Origin: Arcobacter sp. CECT 8985
Lineage (GTDB): Bacteria > Campylobacterota > Campylobacteria > Campylobacterales > Arcobacteraceae
Direction: 5' to 3'
DNA: 64,000 nucleotides
Assembly: GCF_004116495.1 (NCBI RefSeq)
Contig: NZ_PDKC01000006.1
Span: 1-64,000 of the forward strand
Below the pieces are notes generated by a model. The model was not told the origin of the DNA and searched no databases. It worked only from the letters and a program-made list of their open reading frames with translations. A program made the position numbers and the translations under genes. Within the stretch, counting starts at the first letter, position 1. Each line of letters starts with the position of its first letter. Of the stretch, positions 34,233 to 44,567 are shown in pieces.

Positions 34233-35150
34233 ATGAATAATAACAACTACCCTAGAGATTTAATCGGTTACTCAAATGAACCAATAAATCCAAAATGGCC
34301 AAACAATGCAAAAGTTGCACTTCAATTTGTATTAAATTATGAAGAAGGTGCAGAAAACTGCATTCTACATGGAGATGAAGCTTCAGAAGTATTTCTTTCA
34401 GAAATGAACAACCCACAAGCTTTTATAGGACAAAGACACAAATCAATGGAGTCATTATATGAATATGGCTCAAGAGTTGGGGTGTGGAGAATCTTAGAAC
34501 TTTTCAAAGATTTTGATATCCCTGTTACAATCTTCGCTGTAGCAATGGCAGTTGCTAGAAATCCTAAACTTGCTGAATACCTTGCCCTTAACAACTATGA
34601 TATATGTTCACACGGTTATAGATGGATAAACTATCAAACAATTGAAGAGTCTATTGAAAGAGATCACCTTTATAAAAGTATTGAAATATTAGAAAAAATG
34701 TTTGGTACTAGACCACTTGGTTGGTACACAGGACGTGATAGTGAAAATACCAGAAAGATAGTTGTTGAAGAGGGTGGCTTTTTATATGACAGTGATGCAT
34801 ATAATGATGATTTACCATATTTTGCACCAGAAATTACTACAACAGAACACTTAGTAATTCCATATACAATGGATAACAATGACATGAGATTTATTTTTGG
34901 AGGATTTACTCATAGTAACCAGTTTTATAATTACCTAAAAGATAGTTTTGATGCTTTATACCTAGAAGGAAATAAGTCTCCTAAAATGATGAATATTGGA
35001 ATGCACTGTAGAATATTAGGGAAACCTGGGCGAATCATGGCTATGAGAAGATTCTTAGAATATGTAAAAGGATTTGATGATGTTTGGTTTGCAACAAGAG
35101 GTGAAATTGCAAATCATTGGATTAATAATTTTGGAAATAAAGGAAAATAA
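34233..35150 (+). CDS. puuE: Allantoinase, polysaccharide-deacetylase type
   Basis: The 305-residue protein begins NNNNYPRDLIGYSNEPINPK and holds NYEEGAENCILHGD, YGSRVGVWRILELF and CSHGYRWINY, the hallmarks of PuuE, a metal-independent allantoinase of the NodB fold that opens S-allantoin to allantoate. An ATG at 34221 exists, but GAGAG at 34223-34227 fits the ATG at 34233. The stop overlaps the allantoicase ATG by one base. Confidence 0.9.
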   Translation: MNNNNYPRDLIGYSNEPINPKWPNNAKVALQFVLNYEEGAENCILHGDEASEVFLSEMNNPQAFIGQRHKSMESLYEYGSRVGVWRILELFKDFDIPVTIFAVAMAVARNPKLAEYLALNNYDICSHGYRWINYQTIEESIERDHLYKSIEILEKMFGTRPLGWYTGRDSENTRKIVVEEGGFLYDSDAYNDDLPYFAPEITTTEHLVIPYTMDNNDMRFIFGGFTHSNQFYNYLKDSFDALYLEGNKSPKMMNIGMHCRILGKPGRIMAMRRFLEYVKGFDDVWFATRGEIANHWINNFGNKGK

Positions 35151-36148
35151 TGACAAATGTAGCAAGTTGTGAATTAGGTGCAGAAGTAATTTATACAACA
35201 GATGAATTTTTTGCAAGTGCAAATAGAATGTTAGTGGAAACTGAAGCTGTATTTAAAGATGAGTTTGATGATAATGGTCACTGGATGGATGGTTGGGAGA
35301 CTAGAAGAAGAAGAGATGGTGGAAATGATTATTGTATTATCAAACTAGGAAACCTTTCAAAAATCAACTCATTTTTAGTTGATACTTCACACTTTAGAGG
35401 AAACTACCCTTTAGCTGTTTCAATAAAAGGTTATTGTGGAAAAAATAAAGATGATAAAACATTTTTAAAAGAGATTGATAGTGTTGAATGGGTTGAGTTA
35501 TTAACTCAAAGTGATTTACAAGGAAATACTAAACATGACTTTGATTCACTTTCTCAAACTGAATTAACTCATCTAAGAGTTGATATTTACCCAGATGGTG
35601 GAATTGCAAGATTTAAAGCATTTGGTGAAATCTGTTTTGATGAAAAACTTTATGAGCAAGAAAATATCAATGTAGCTTCTATGAGAAATGGAGCAAGAGC
35701 GGTTTATACAAACAACGAATTCTTTGGTCCTTTAAGAAATATCTTAAAAGATAATGAAGCTATTAATATGGGTGATGGTTGGGAGACTAGAAGAAGAAGA
35801 GAACCAGGATTTGACTGGGGAATTATCGAATTAGCTAAGCCTGCAATTATTGATAATGTAATGATTGATACAAACTTTTTCAAAGGAAATTTTGCAGATA
35901 AATTTTCAATGAGTGCTGCATATTTAGAAGATACAACAGATAGTTCAGTTGTAACACAAAGTATGTTTTGGGAAGAGTTAGTAGAACCTCAAAAATTATC
36001 TATGCATAGTAAACATTATTATGATAAAAGCTTTTTGAAACATCAAAAACCAGTAACTCATATTAGAGTAAATATTTTTCCAGATGGTGGAATTTCAAGA
36101 CTTAAATTATTTGGAAAATTTGTAAAAAAAGAAGATATTAAGGCTTAA
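35150..36148 (+). CDS. alc: Allantoicase
   Basis: The 332-residue protein is built from two allantoicase repeats, each with a GWETRRRR motif (near residues 47 and 211) and a downstream HLRVDIYPDGG/HIRVNIFPDGG motif. It hydrolyses allantoate to ureidoglycolate and urea. Its start overlaps the stop of puuE and allA begins 1 bp after its stop, so it is in the middle of one operon. Confidence 0.95.
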   Translation: MTNVASCELGAEVIYTTDEFFASANRMLVETEAVFKDEFDDNGHWMDGWETRRRRDGGNDYCIIKLGNLSKINSFLVDTSHFRGNYPLAVSIKGYCGKNKDDKTFLKEIDSVEWVELLTQSDLQGNTKHDFDSLSQTELTHLRVDIYPDGGIARFKAFGEICFDEKLYEQENINVASMRNGARAVYTNNEFFGPLRNILKDNEAINMGDGWETRRRREPGFDWGIIELAKPAIIDNVMIDTNFFKGNFADKFSMSAAYLEDTTDSSVVTQSMFWEELVEPQKLSMHSKHYYDKSFLKHQKPVTHIRVNIFPDGGISRLKLFGKFVKKEDIKA

Positions 36149-36149
36149 A

Positions 36150-36668
36150 ATGAGAGTTGAACTAAAACCAAAACTATTAACTGATGAATCTTTTAAAAAA
36201 TTCGGAGAAGTTATTTGTACTGAAAATAGAGATTCAAAGATTATAAATGACGGGTATGCACAGAAGTTTTATGAACTTTGTGTAATGGATGCAAATGAAA
36301 AAGGTGGAAGTTCAACTTTACATATTTATGTAGCGAAAAATAGGGAGTTTCCACTACATATAAATATGCTAGAAAAACATCCAAGTTTTTCTCAAACTTT
36401 TATGCCAAGAAGTAAAGAGCCTTTTTTAGTTGTAGTTGCATTGGGTGATGATAAACCTGATTTATCAACAATTGAAGCTTTTTATACAAATGGAAACCAA
36501 GGAGTTTTTTATAATAGAGGTGTGTGGCATTTTCCATTAATTAGTCTAAAAAATAATGAACAATTTATCGTTATTGATAGAGCGGATAATAAAACAGAAG
36601 AACAAAAGATTGTTGAATGTATTGAATATAATATAGAAGAAGAATCTATATATTTATTGGAGGAATAA
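36150..36668 (+). CDS. allA: Ureidoglycolate lyase
   Basis: The 172-residue cupin-fold protein has FKKFGEVI, LHINMLEKHPSFSQTFMPR and YNRGVWHFPL, which match the AllA family. It splits ureidoglycolate to glyoxylate and urea. Length is close to the E. coli enzyme (160). It follows alc after 1 bp. The permease gene is more than 200 bp downstream, separated by two mini-frames and a hairpin. Confidence 0.92.
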   Translation: MRVELKPKLLTDESFKKFGEVICTENRDSKIINDGYAQKFYELCVMDANEKGGSSTLHIYVAKNREFPLHINMLEKHPSFSQTFMPRSKEPFLVVVALGDDKPDLSTIEAFYTNGNQGVFYNRGVWHFPLISLKNNEQFIVIDRADNKTEEQKIVECIEYNIEEESIYLLEE

Positions 36669-36669
36669 T

Positions 36670-36699
36670 ATGTTAGAACTTAAGAGTAAGCCACCATAA
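36670..36699 (+). other. Nine-codon mini-frame MLELKSKPP with strong ribosome site
   Basis: GGAGGA stands 6 bases before an ATG that opens MLELKSKPP and a TAA stop, just 1 bp after allA. It could be a leader peptide that couples translation to the hairpin at 36701-36742, or a chance frame. Confidence 0.4.
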
Positions 36700-36700
36700 A

Positions 36701-36742
36701 GACTTTTTTATTTCAATATTTTAATATTTCCATAAAAAAGTC
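36701..36742 (+). terminator. Hairpin between allA and the permease gene
   Basis: GACTTTTTTAT pairs perfectly with ATAAAAAAGTC (11 bp) around a 20-base loop that contains its own small AT palindrome. There is no T run after it, so it may be an attenuator or a message-processing site rather than a full terminator. Confidence 0.5.
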
Positions 36743-36792
36743 ATAAACGCCAACGTGATTATATAAAAAGAAATATTAAAAAGAGGAATTTT

Positions 36793-36810
36793 ATGAATAT
36801 TAAAGCTTAG
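36793..36810 (+). other. Five-codon mini-frame MNIKA
   Basis: AGAGGA stands 5 bases before an ATG for MNIKA and a TAG stop, 77 bp before the permease start. It is the second such mini-frame in the leader. Role unknown. Confidence 0.3.
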
Positions 36811-36886
36811 TTTTCACTATAAAATAGTTATTTCCAATAATTTTTTGTAGTGGATTTACTGTACGTAACATTAGGGAAGAAAAATA

Positions 36887-38311
36887 ATGATTAATGATGT
36901 AAATAAGGACTCTTTATCTCCTACAAAAAAGAGTGATAAAAATTGGAATTGGTTTGAGGTGTCTAATATTTGGGCAAATGATATACAAAGTCTATTTGGG
37001 TATACATTAGTTGCCTCACTTTTTATTAGTTATGGTGTGTCTGGGTGGACAGCATTTATTGCATTGATTTTTGCTGGATTATTAGTTACTTTTTTTGTAA
37101 ATATATCTGGAAAAGCTGGAGTTGATTATGGAATACCATATCCTGTTTTAGCACGTTCAAGTATGGGAATTAATGGAGCAAAATTATCTGCGATAATAAG
37201 AGCAGTTGTGGCAGTATTTTGGTTTGGTGTTCAAACATATTTTGCTTCAACTGCCCTTCATCTTTTAATAACAGCTTCTACAGGCATAGAGTTAAAAGCA
37301 ACATTTTTAGGAATTGATGCAATAGGTTGGTTATCATTTTTTGTAGTATGGATACTTCAAATGGTAATCTTCTCAAAAGGAATGGATTGGGTATCGAAGT
37401 TTTTAAATTTTGCTGCTCCATTTGTTTATATTGTAATGATAGGCCTTTTAATTGTACTATGGAATGAATCAGATGGACAACTATTTAGTGAAGCAAATAA
37501 TATTTTTTCAAGTAGCAAATCAACATTAAGTACTGAAATACATGGTTTTTTTGCAATTGTAGGAACTATGATTGCTTATTTTGCTGCTGTTATGATTAAT
37601 TTTAGTGATTTTTCTAGGTATTCAAAAGATAATAAGTCAATGATAGTTGGAAATCTTGTGGGACTTCCTTTTAATATGGTTTTCTTTTCAGCTTTAGCAC
37701 TTTTAATTACAGCAGGTTCAGTTGTAGTATTTGGTGAAAAATTAACAAATCCTATGGATATCGTTGAAAAAGCAGATAGTACAGTTTTAAGTTTAATTGC
37801 TGCAATTACATTTTTTATGGCAACTGTTGGAATTAATTTAGTTGCTAATTTTATTCCAGCTGTTAATGGTATATCAAATCTTGCACCTAAAAAACTCTCA
37901 TTTAAAAAATCAGGATTTATCACTTCTTTATTTGCACTTATTATTGGTGGTTTTTGGGTAAGTTTTATTTCAAAAGTAGGAATTAGTCCAATAGTTAATA
38001 CATTAGGTGCAACATTAGCTCCATTATATGGAATCTTGGTAGTTGATTATTATATTATAAAAAAACAAAAATTAGATATAGATTCTTTATATGATGAATC
38101 ATATGAAAGTTTATATTATTATGAAAATGGTTGGAATAAAAATACAATGATTGCATTTGTTATAGGTGCAGTTTTTTCAATTTGTACAGTTTGGGTAGAT
38201 GCATTAAGTAGTTTAAATGGTTATGGATGGATTATTGGTGCAATCTTGGGAGGCTTTATTTACTACTCAACAAAATTATTTTCAATAAATAGACAGTTAG
38301 TATATAATTAA
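36887..38311 (+). CDS. pucI: NCS1-family permease, probably allantoin
   Basis: The 474-residue inner-membrane protein has about twelve spans and NCS1 features: [36 protein letters not shown] and [13 protein letters not shown]. Members import allantoin, hydantoins, uracil or cytosine with a cation. Its place between allA and glcB makes allantoin the likely substrate. A GGGAAG site precedes the ATG. glcB begins 14 bp downstream. Confidence 0.87.
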   Translation: MINDVNKDSLSPTKKSDKNWNWFEVSNIWANDIQSLFGYTLVASLFISYGVSGWTAFIALIFAGLLVTFFVNISGKAGVDYGIPYPVLARSSMGINGAKLSAIIRAVVAVFWFGVQTYFASTALHLLITASTGIELKATFLGIDAIGWLSFFVVWILQMVIFSKGMDWVSKFLNFAAPFVYIVMIGLLIVLWNESDGQLFSEANNIFSSSKSTLSTEIHGFFAIVGTMIAYFAAVMINFSDFSRYSKDNKSMIVGNLVGLPFNMVFFSALALLITAGSVVVFGEKLTNPMDIVEKADSTVLSLIAAITFFMATVGINLVANFIPAVNGISNLAPKKLSFKKSGFITSLFALIIGGFWVSFISKVGISPIVNTLGATLAPLYGILVVDYYIIKKQKLDIDSLYDESYESLYYYENGWNKNTMIAFVIGAVFSICTVWVDALSSLNGYGWIIGAILGGFIYYSTKLFSINRQLVYN

Positions 38312-38325
38312 AAAGGAGAATAGGG

Positions 38326-40482
38326 ATGTATAAACAAATTAACAATTTAAATGTGGATGATAAACTTTTTTCTTTAATAAATGAAGAAATTCTTCCTCAA
38401 ACAACTTTAAATAAAGATGAATTTTGGAAAACTTTTGAGAATATTATTGAGGAGTTAACTCCTCAAAATAGAGCACTTTTATCAAAAAGAGATGAAATTC
38501 AAGAGCAAATTGATTCTTGGCATAAAACAAATAAATATGAACAAAATAATCTTGAAGAGTATAAAAACTTTTTAAAACAGATTGGTTATTTAATTGAAGA
38601 AAAAGAGAACTTCAAAGTAGAAACACAAAATGTAGATGAAGAGATAAAACTTCAAGCTGGACCACAATTAGTAGTTCCTGTTAAAAATGCTAGATTTGCT
38701 TTAAATGCAGCAAATGCTAGATGGGGAAGTTTATATAATGCTTTATATGGAACTGATGTAATTCCAACAGATGGTGAACTACTTATTACAAAAGAGTACA
38801 ATGAAAAAAGAGGAAAAGCAGTTGTAACTTATGCAAAAGAGCATTTAGATACAGTTGCACCACTTAAAGAGGGAAGCCATAAAGATGCTATCTCTTACAA
38901 AATTGTAGATGGAAAATTAGAAGTGACACTTCAAAACACTACTACAACTTTAGAAAATACATCAAAACTAATTGCATACGAAGGTGAAAAAGAAAACCCA
39001 AGAGCATTAGTATTTAAAAACAACAATCTTCATGTAATAGTTGAGTTTGACAAAGAAAGCTTTATTGGAAAACTTGATCTTGCTGGTATCAAAGATGTAG
39101 TTGTAGAAGCAGCAGTTTCAACAATTATGGATTGTGAAGACTCAATTGCAGCAGTAGATGCCCAAGATAAAGTTGAAGTTTATAGAAACTGGTTTGGTCT
39201 TATGAAAGGTGATTTAGAAGATAGTTTTGAAAAGGGTGGAAAAACAGTTACTAGAAAATTAAACTCTGATAGAAAATATAAAACTTTAGATGACAAAGAA
39301 TTAATTTTACATGGAAGAAGTCTACTTTTCATTAGAAATGTTGGTCATCTTATGACAAATCCAGCTATTTTGGATAAAGATGGAAATGAAGTATTTGAAG
39401 GGATTATGGATTGTATGCTTACAACTTTAGCTGCAATTCCAGATTTAACTAATAAAAATGAGAAGAGAAATAGTAGAACAAAATCTATGTATATAGTAAA
39501 ACCAAAAATGCACGGACCAGAGGAGGTTGCCTTTGCCGTTAAACTATTTGGGAAAGTTGAAAAAGCTTTAAACCTTCCTGAAAATACTATCAAGATTGGT
39601 ATTATGGATGAAGAAAGAAGAACAACCATAAACCTAAAAGAGTGTATTAGACAAGCTACTAAAAGAGTTGTATTCATCAACACAGGATTCTTAGATAGAA
39701 CAGGTGATGAGATTCATACCTCTATGTTAGCTGGTGCCATGACACCAAAAACAAAAATGAAAAGTGAAACTTGGATAAAAGCTTATGAAACTTGGAATGT
39801 TGATATTGGTTTGGAGTGTGGACTTCAAGGTTTCTCTCAAATTGGAAAAGGGATGTGGGCTATGCCAGATGAGATGGCTAAAATGATGGATGAAAAAATA
39901 TCTCACCCAAAATCAGGAGCAAATACTGCTTGGGTACCATCTCCTACCGCTGCAACTTTACATTCTATGCACTATCATAAAATAGATGTATTTAGTATTC
40001 AAAATGAGCTGAAAGGAAAAAGAAGAGCAACTTTAGATGAGCTTTTAACTATTCCTTTGTTAAATGAGTCTTTATCAAAAGAGACTATCAAAAATGAGAT
40101 AGATAATAACTGCCAAAGTATCTTAGGATATGTTGTTAGATGGATTGATGAAGGTATTGGTTGCTCAAAAGTTCCAGATATAAACAATGTAGCACTTATG
40201 GAAGATAGAGCAACACTTAGAATTTCTTCTCAACATTTAGCAAACTGGATAGAACATGGAATTTGTACAGAAGATGAAGTATTAGAGTCTTTAAAACAGA
40301 TGGCAAAAGTAGTTGATAAACAAAATGAAAAAGATGCAAGTTATGAAAACATGGCACCAAATTATGATGGATATGCATTTAAAGCTGCAAGTGATTTGAT
40401 TTTTAAAGGAAAAGCTCAACCTTCAGGTTATACAGAGCCTCTTTTACATAAATATAGAAGAGAATATAAAGAAAATAAATAA
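38326..40482 (+). CDS. glcB: Malate synthase G
   Basis: The 718-residue protein has the type-G length and motifs [41 protein letters not shown] and [16 protein letters not shown]. It condenses glyoxylate with acetyl-CoA to give malate, so it finishes the route from allantoin into central metabolism. AAAAGGAG lies before the ATG. It is the last gene of the operon and ends at a convergent terminator. Confidence 0.96.
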   Translation: MYKQINNLNVDDKLFSLINEEILPQTTLNKDEFWKTFENIIEELTPQNRALLSKRDEIQEQIDSWHKTNKYEQNNLEEYKNFLKQIGYLIEEKENFKVETQNVDEEIKLQAGPQLVVPVKNARFALNAANARWGSLYNALYGTDVIPTDGELLITKEYNEKRGKAVVTYAKEHLDTVAPLKEGSHKDAISYKIVDGKLEVTLQNTTTTLENTSKLIAYEGEKENPRALVFKNNNLHVIVEFDKESFIGKLDLAGIKDVVVEAAVSTIMDCEDSIAAVDAQDKVEVYRNWFGLMKGDLEDSFEKGGKTVTRKLNSDRKYKTLDDKELILHGRSLLFIRNVGHLMTNPAILDKDGNEVFEGIMDCMLTTLAAIPDLTNKNEKRNSRTKSMYIVKPKMHGPEEVAFAVKLFGKVEKALNLPENTIKIGIMDEERRTTINLKECIRQATKRVVFINTGFLDRTGDEIHTSMLAGAMTPKTKMKSETWIKAYETWNVDIGLECGLQGFSQIGKGMWAMPDEMAKMMDEKISHPKSGANTAWVPSPTAATLHSMHYHKIDVFSIQNELKGKRRATLDELLTIPLLNESLSKETIKNEIDNNCQSILGYVVRWIDEGIGCSKVPDINNVALMEDRATLRISSQHLANWIEHGICTEDEVLESLKQMAKVVDKQNEKDASYENMAPNYDGYAFKAASDLIFKGKAQPSGYTEPLLHKYRREYKENK

Positions 40483-40484
40483 CT

Positions 40485-40513
40485 AATATGACCTACTTGA
40501 AGTAGGTTATATT
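40485..40513. terminator. Bidirectional terminator after glcB
   Basis: AATATGACCTACT pairs with AGTAGGTTATATT (one G-T wobble) around a TGA loop, between glcB and the convergent TPR gene. Confidence 0.75.
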
Positions 40514-41826
40514 TAATTTTCTTTTTTGAATATTTTTAAAGCGTCTAAAATAATTTGTTTTAATTTTGGGTCTAAGTTAGTTGCCCAGTTTTGAAGTGCA
40601 ATTATACTATATCCTTGTCGTAGTGTTGAATACTTTTCTTCCCATTGTTTTAACTCTGTAGAAATATCTTTATTTTCAACTGCAAGTTTTAATATTCTTA
40701 ACATATTATATTCAGCCATAACAGATTTTACATTTGAGTATGTTTCAAAAATAGTATCTACACATTTCTTATCAAACTCTTTTTTTGAAATTAGATTTAC
40801 TTCTAACATAGCAAGTAAACTTGCATCATATTTGGGATCAATTTTTAAAGCTTTTTTTAAATTCTCTTCAACTTTTTCATACATTCCTAAATCGCTATAA
40901 ATATATACTAAGTTATTATACACTTCTACGCTTTTAGGATTTAAATCTTTTGCAATTAAAAAATTTTTTAAAGCTAAACTATGTTCTTTTTTATAATTAT
41001 GCGTGCAAGCAAGCCAAGTATATGATGGTTCATAGTTTTCATCATACTGTAATGATTTATGATAGTATTTTATTGCAGTATCATAATCTTTTATATCTCT
41101 TCTGTAGATTTCAGCAATTTTAAAATATGTAACAGCATACTCACCTTCATCAACAAGTTCTATGATTTTTAAATATGTATCAATTGATTTTTTATAATCT
41201 TTTAAATCAAAATAGTAAACAGTAACCAAAACTTTATATAAATGAATTTTTTTACTTTTTTCTTCAGAATATTTAATTGTTTTTTTTAAAGTTTCAACTG
41301 CTTTATTAAAGTTTTCTCTTTGATATATGTATGAGTATGAAAGAAATTCTAATACCTCTTCGTCAAGTTGATATTTTAAAAATCTTTCATAATAATTGAT
41401 TGCTTTTTTAAAATTTTCTAATTTGAAAAAAGCATCGGCAATATATTTTATATAGATGTGATTTGATGGATCTTTTTCAAAAGAAGTTAATGCGCATTTG
41501 ATACTTTTTTCATAATATGCATCAATTTCATCATAGTTTTCAAAATTAAGTTCCTCTAAACAAATAGCTAAGTTGTAATAAGTTGTTGAATCTTCTTGTG
41601 AAAAAGATATTGCTTTTTTAAAAAATATAACTGCATCTTCATAGTCTTCTAATTGCATATAGGAATATCCAATTTTGCTATATAATAAATAGTTTGTAGG
41701 ATGAGATATTAGAGCAATTTCTAAATATTTGATAGCTTCTTCATAGTTTTTTTCAAATGAGATTAGTTCGTCAGCTTTTAAAATAGCTTCTTCTACTTGT
41801 ATTTCTTCGTCATTATTTAAAATCAT
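40513..41826 (-). CDS. Tetratricopeptide-repeat protein
   Basis: The 437-residue protein is a run of about ten 34-residue TPR units, for example LLYSKIGYSYMQLEDYEDAV and YYHKSLQYDENYEPSYTWLA. There is no signal peptide or membrane span, so it is probably cytoplasmic. TPR proteins hold partners together; the partner is not known. It is a lone gene between glcB and an AT-rich 240-bp gap that holds only promoter-like sequence. Confidence 0.85.
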   Translation of the reverse strand: MILNNDEEIQVEEAILKADELISFEKNYEEAIKYLEIALISHPTNYLLYSKIGYSYMQLEDYEDAVIFFKKAISFSQEDSTTYYNLAICLEELNFENYDEIDAYYEKSIKCALTSFEKDPSNHIYIKYIADAFFKLENFKKAINYYERFLKYQLDEEVLEFLSYSYIYQRENFNKAVETLKKTIKYSEEKSKKIHLYKVLVTVYYFDLKDYKKSIDTYLKIIELVDEGEYAVTYFKIAEIYRRDIKDYDTAIKYYHKSLQYDENYEPSYTWLACTHNYKKEHSLALKNFLIAKDLNPKSVEVYNNLVYIYSDLGMYEKVEENLKKALKIDPKYDASLLAMLEVNLISKKEFDKKCVDTIFETYSNVKSVMAEYNMLRILKLAVENKDISTELKQWEEKYSTLRQGYSIIALQNWATNLDPKLKQIILDALKIFKKEN

Positions 41827-42028
41827 AATGTACCTTTTAGTTAATGGTTTATATTATTTAAATCTTTTATAATACCAAAATATTATATAAAAAATAGAAT
41901 TTATTTTTTTAATATTATTGATGATAAAAAAATTATTATAATTTTAAAATTAATAAAAACTTATGATAAACAAATTTTAAAAATTATAAGCTTTTAATAA
42001 GATATTAATAAAATATAATAATATTATC

Positions 42029-42037
42029 TGTTATAAT
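42029..42037 (+). promoter_or_regulatory. Extended -10 promoter of the PhnD-like/kinase operon
   Basis: TGTTATAAT, a TG-extended -10 box, lies 29 bp before the ATG at 42067. Confidence 0.5.
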
Positions 42038-42066
42038 ATTGTCACAATTTTATAAAAAGAGTTATT

Positions 42067-42891
42067 ATGGTACTAAAAATAGTGATTTTATCGGTTGTTT
42101 TCTTATCAAGTTTTTGTTTTGCTCAAAAAATTCCAATTAAAATAGGTATTGCTCCACACTCTTCAACAAGAGTTATCTTAAAATCACATCAAGATTTGAG
42201 AGTTTTTTTACAAAACTATTTTAAAAGACCTGTTCAAATATTAACTGCAAAGAATTTTACAGAGTTTACTAAGCGTTCTAATAAAGGAACATTTTATAAT
42301 TTGATATTAACTTCACCTAATCTTGCAGTTATAGCTAAAAATATAGCTGGATATACTCCTTTGATGACTTATACAAAAGGATTGTCTACTATTATATTAT
42401 CAACAAATAAAAATATATTAAAATCAAATCATTTTCCCTTACGAGTAGTGGGGTTAGACCCTGTATCTTTTCCTACATTAGATGCTCAAGATTGGTTAGC
42501 AAAAAAAGGATTTAAGCAAGGAGAAAAAATAGAATATACCTATACAAGTGCAACAGACAGCTCTATATCTATACTTTTAAATCACAATGCTGATATGATA
42601 ATTATGTCTTTGCCAAATTACATAAAATTAATGACAAAAAAAACTAAAAAGCTAGTACATGTACTTTATCAAAGTAAACCAAAACCAAGTAGAATTTATC
42701 TTGCAAAAGATGCAAATGGAATTAGTGTAAAAGATTGGAAAATAGCACTAAAAGCTTTTAGTAAATCAAAAGAGGGGAAAAGACACTTAAAAATTACTAA
42801 ACTTAAAGGATTTAAAGAAGTTGACTCTGAAACTTTAAATAATTTAGATTCTATTGTAGATGAAACAATGAGAAGGTTATATAAAAAATGA
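42067..42891 (+). CDS. PhnD-like periplasmic binding protein
   Basis: The 274-residue protein has a signal peptide (LKIVILSVVFLSSFCFAQ) and resembles the phosphate/phosphite/phosphonate-binding PhnD family: IKIGIAPHSSTRVILKSHQD, then a C-terminal lobe. There are no ABC permease or ATPase genes beside it. Instead its stop overlaps a histidine-kinase gene by 4 bp, so it is better read as the periplasmic sensor that feeds that kinase. The ligand is unknown. Confidence 0.82.
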   Translation: MVLKIVILSVVFLSSFCFAQKIPIKIGIAPHSSTRVILKSHQDLRVFLQNYFKRPVQILTAKNFTEFTKRSNKGTFYNLILTSPNLAVIAKNIAGYTPLMTYTKGLSTIILSTNKNILKSNHFPLRVVGLDPVSFPTLDAQDWLAKKGFKQGEKIEYTYTSATDSSISILLNHNADMIIMSLPNYIKLMTKKTKKLVHVLYQSKPKPSRIYLAKDANGISVKDWKIALKAFSKSKEGKRHLKITKLKGFKEVDSETLNNLDSIVDETMRRLYKK

Positions 42892-44384
42892 GAGTATCTT
42901 TATCGTGGAAATGGGTTATTGCAAGTTTATTAATTGAGAGTTTAATGCTTACTTTGATGGTTATTAAAAATTTAGAGCAACTAAAAACAAACTTATCAAC
43001 TCAGACAATTGTAAGATTACATGAGCAAAAAATACTTTTAAAAAGTGCATTAGTTGCACCACTTGTTCAAATGGATTATGCAACAATTGATGCAATTTTA
43101 AAAGAGACTAAAAAAATAGCAACTGTTGATTATTTAGCAGTTGTTGATAATCAAAATAATTGTATTTCAAGTATTGGTTTGAGTGATTGTAGTAAACTTC
43201 CTAAAAAAGAGTTTAATCCTTTTAGTCAAGAATCTTTAAAAGATCAAAGATTTGATACTAACATACCAATAACACTATATTCTGAATATTTAGGTAAAGT
43301 CTATTTAGGATTATCAACAAAATTTTATACTAAAGCAAAAGAACAGATGCTTTCAAGAAGTATTTTTATTGCACTTATGGAATTACTATTATCTGCAATA
43401 TTTTTAATAACAATTAGTAAATGGATAATAAAAAATCTAGTAAATTTAACACATAGTGCAGATGCAATAGCAAATGGAGATTATTCTAAAAGAATCAATT
43501 TAAGTGATAGTAAAGAGACATATGAATTAGAAAAAACTTTTAATCTTATGGCTACAAATATTGAAAAAAATGTTAGTGATTTAAAATCATTAAATAATAA
43601 ACAGCAAAAATTAGTTAAACAGTTGAAACAACAAATAGATGAGAATCATGAAAAAGATATTTTGATTAAACAACAATCAAGAATGGCAATTATTGGTGAA
43701 ATGCTTAATAATATTGCTCATCAATGGAGACAGCCATTAAATGCGATTACTGTACAAATGAGTAGTCTTAAATTAAAAAAAGAGATGAATATTATAGGAG
43801 ACAATGAGATTGAAGAGATTTCTGATAGTGTAGTAAAATATGCAAATTATTTAAGTAATACTATTGATGATTTTAGAGATTATATAAAAGATGATAATGG
43901 TAAAAAAGAAGATTTTATAATAAGAGATTCATTAAATAAAGCAATTGATATTGTCTCTGCTTCTTTAAATAATCATTATATAACACATAGTATTATTGAT
44001 TCAAATGAAAAATTAGAAATTTTTGGTGTATCAAATGAGTTAACACAAGTTTTTATAAATATATTAAATAATTCAAAAGATATATTAGTTGAAAATAAAA
44101 TAGAAGAAAGATTTATTGAAATAAAAATTTTCAAAGAGAATAACAATATAGTTATATCTATTCAAGATAATGCAGGTGGCGTTGATGAAAAAATTATTGA
44201 TAAAATATTTGATCCATATTTTACTACAAAACATAAAAGTCAAGGAACAGGTATTGGTTTATATATGAGTTCAAAGATTGTTTATGAACATTTTGCAGGA
44301 GAAATTGTTGTTAAAAATGAGGAAATAGAGTTTAAAAATAAAGTTTATAAAGGAGCAAAATTTTCTATAATTCTTCCTTGTTAA
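42888..44384 (+). CDS. Sensor histidine kinase with HAMP domain
   Basis: The 498-residue kinase has a span near residues 9-25, a periplasmic domain, a second span near 160-180, a HAMP domain (ANGDYSKRINLSDSKETYEL), a coiled coil, the phospho-accepting His in NIAHQWRQPLNAI and an ATPase domain with NILNNSKDIL and GTGIGLYMS. The HQWRQPLN form is common in Campylobacterota kinases. It overlaps the PhnD-like gene by 4 bp. No response regulator gene lies next to it, so its partner must be elsewhere. Confidence 0.92.
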   Translation: MRVSLSWKWVIASLLIESLMLTLMVIKNLEQLKTNLSTQTIVRLHEQKILLKSALVAPLVQMDYATIDAILKETKKIATVDYLAVVDNQNNCISSIGLSDCSKLPKKEFNPFSQESLKDQRFDTNIPITLYSEYLGKVYLGLSTKFYTKAKEQMLSRSIFIALMELLLSAIFLITISKWIIKNLVNLTHSADAIANGDYSKRINLSDSKETYELEKTFNLMATNIEKNVSDLKSLNNKQQKLVKQLKQQIDENHEKDILIKQQSRMAIIGEMLNNIAHQWRQPLNAITVQMSSLKLKKEMNIIGDNEIEEISDSVVKYANYLSNTIDDFRDYIKDDNGKKEDFIIRDSLNKAIDIVSASLNNHYITHSIIDSNEKLEIFGVSNELTQVFINILNNSKDILVENKIEERFIEIKIFKENNNIVISIQDNAGGVDEKIIDKIFDPYFTTKHKSQGTGIGLYMSSKIVYEHFAGEIVVKNEEIEFKNKVYKGAKFSIILPC

Positions 44385-44472
44385 TGTTGATATTAAATAG
44401 TATAAATTTATATGTAAAACAAAATTTATTAATAAAAAGTTCTTAATTTAATATATCTGTCTAATACTAAAA

Positions 44473-44526
44473 AGCAAGAAAATTGTAAATAAAAGTTTTA
44501 TATTTTATTGTGACAATTATCTTGCT
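44473..44526 (+). terminator. Hairpin after the kinase gene
   Basis: AGCAAGA and AATTGT at 44473-44486 pair with ACAATT and TCTTGCT at 44513-44526, with one unpaired base each side and a 26-base AT-rich loop. It is probably the end of the kinase or pldA transcript. Confidence 0.45.
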
Positions 44527-44567
44527 ATTTTAAGAATTATTTTTTAGTTGTATATGATATTTAGATT

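Noticed and set aside
36150-36668. AllA gene as an ordinary cupin of unknown function
   Set aside because: The motif set and the position directly after allantoicase make ureidoglycolate lyase much more likely.
41827-42066. Possible replication origin or small RNA in the AT-rich gap
   Set aside because: No repeated DnaA-box-like words or stable hairpins were seen; only a TG-extended -10 box stands out.
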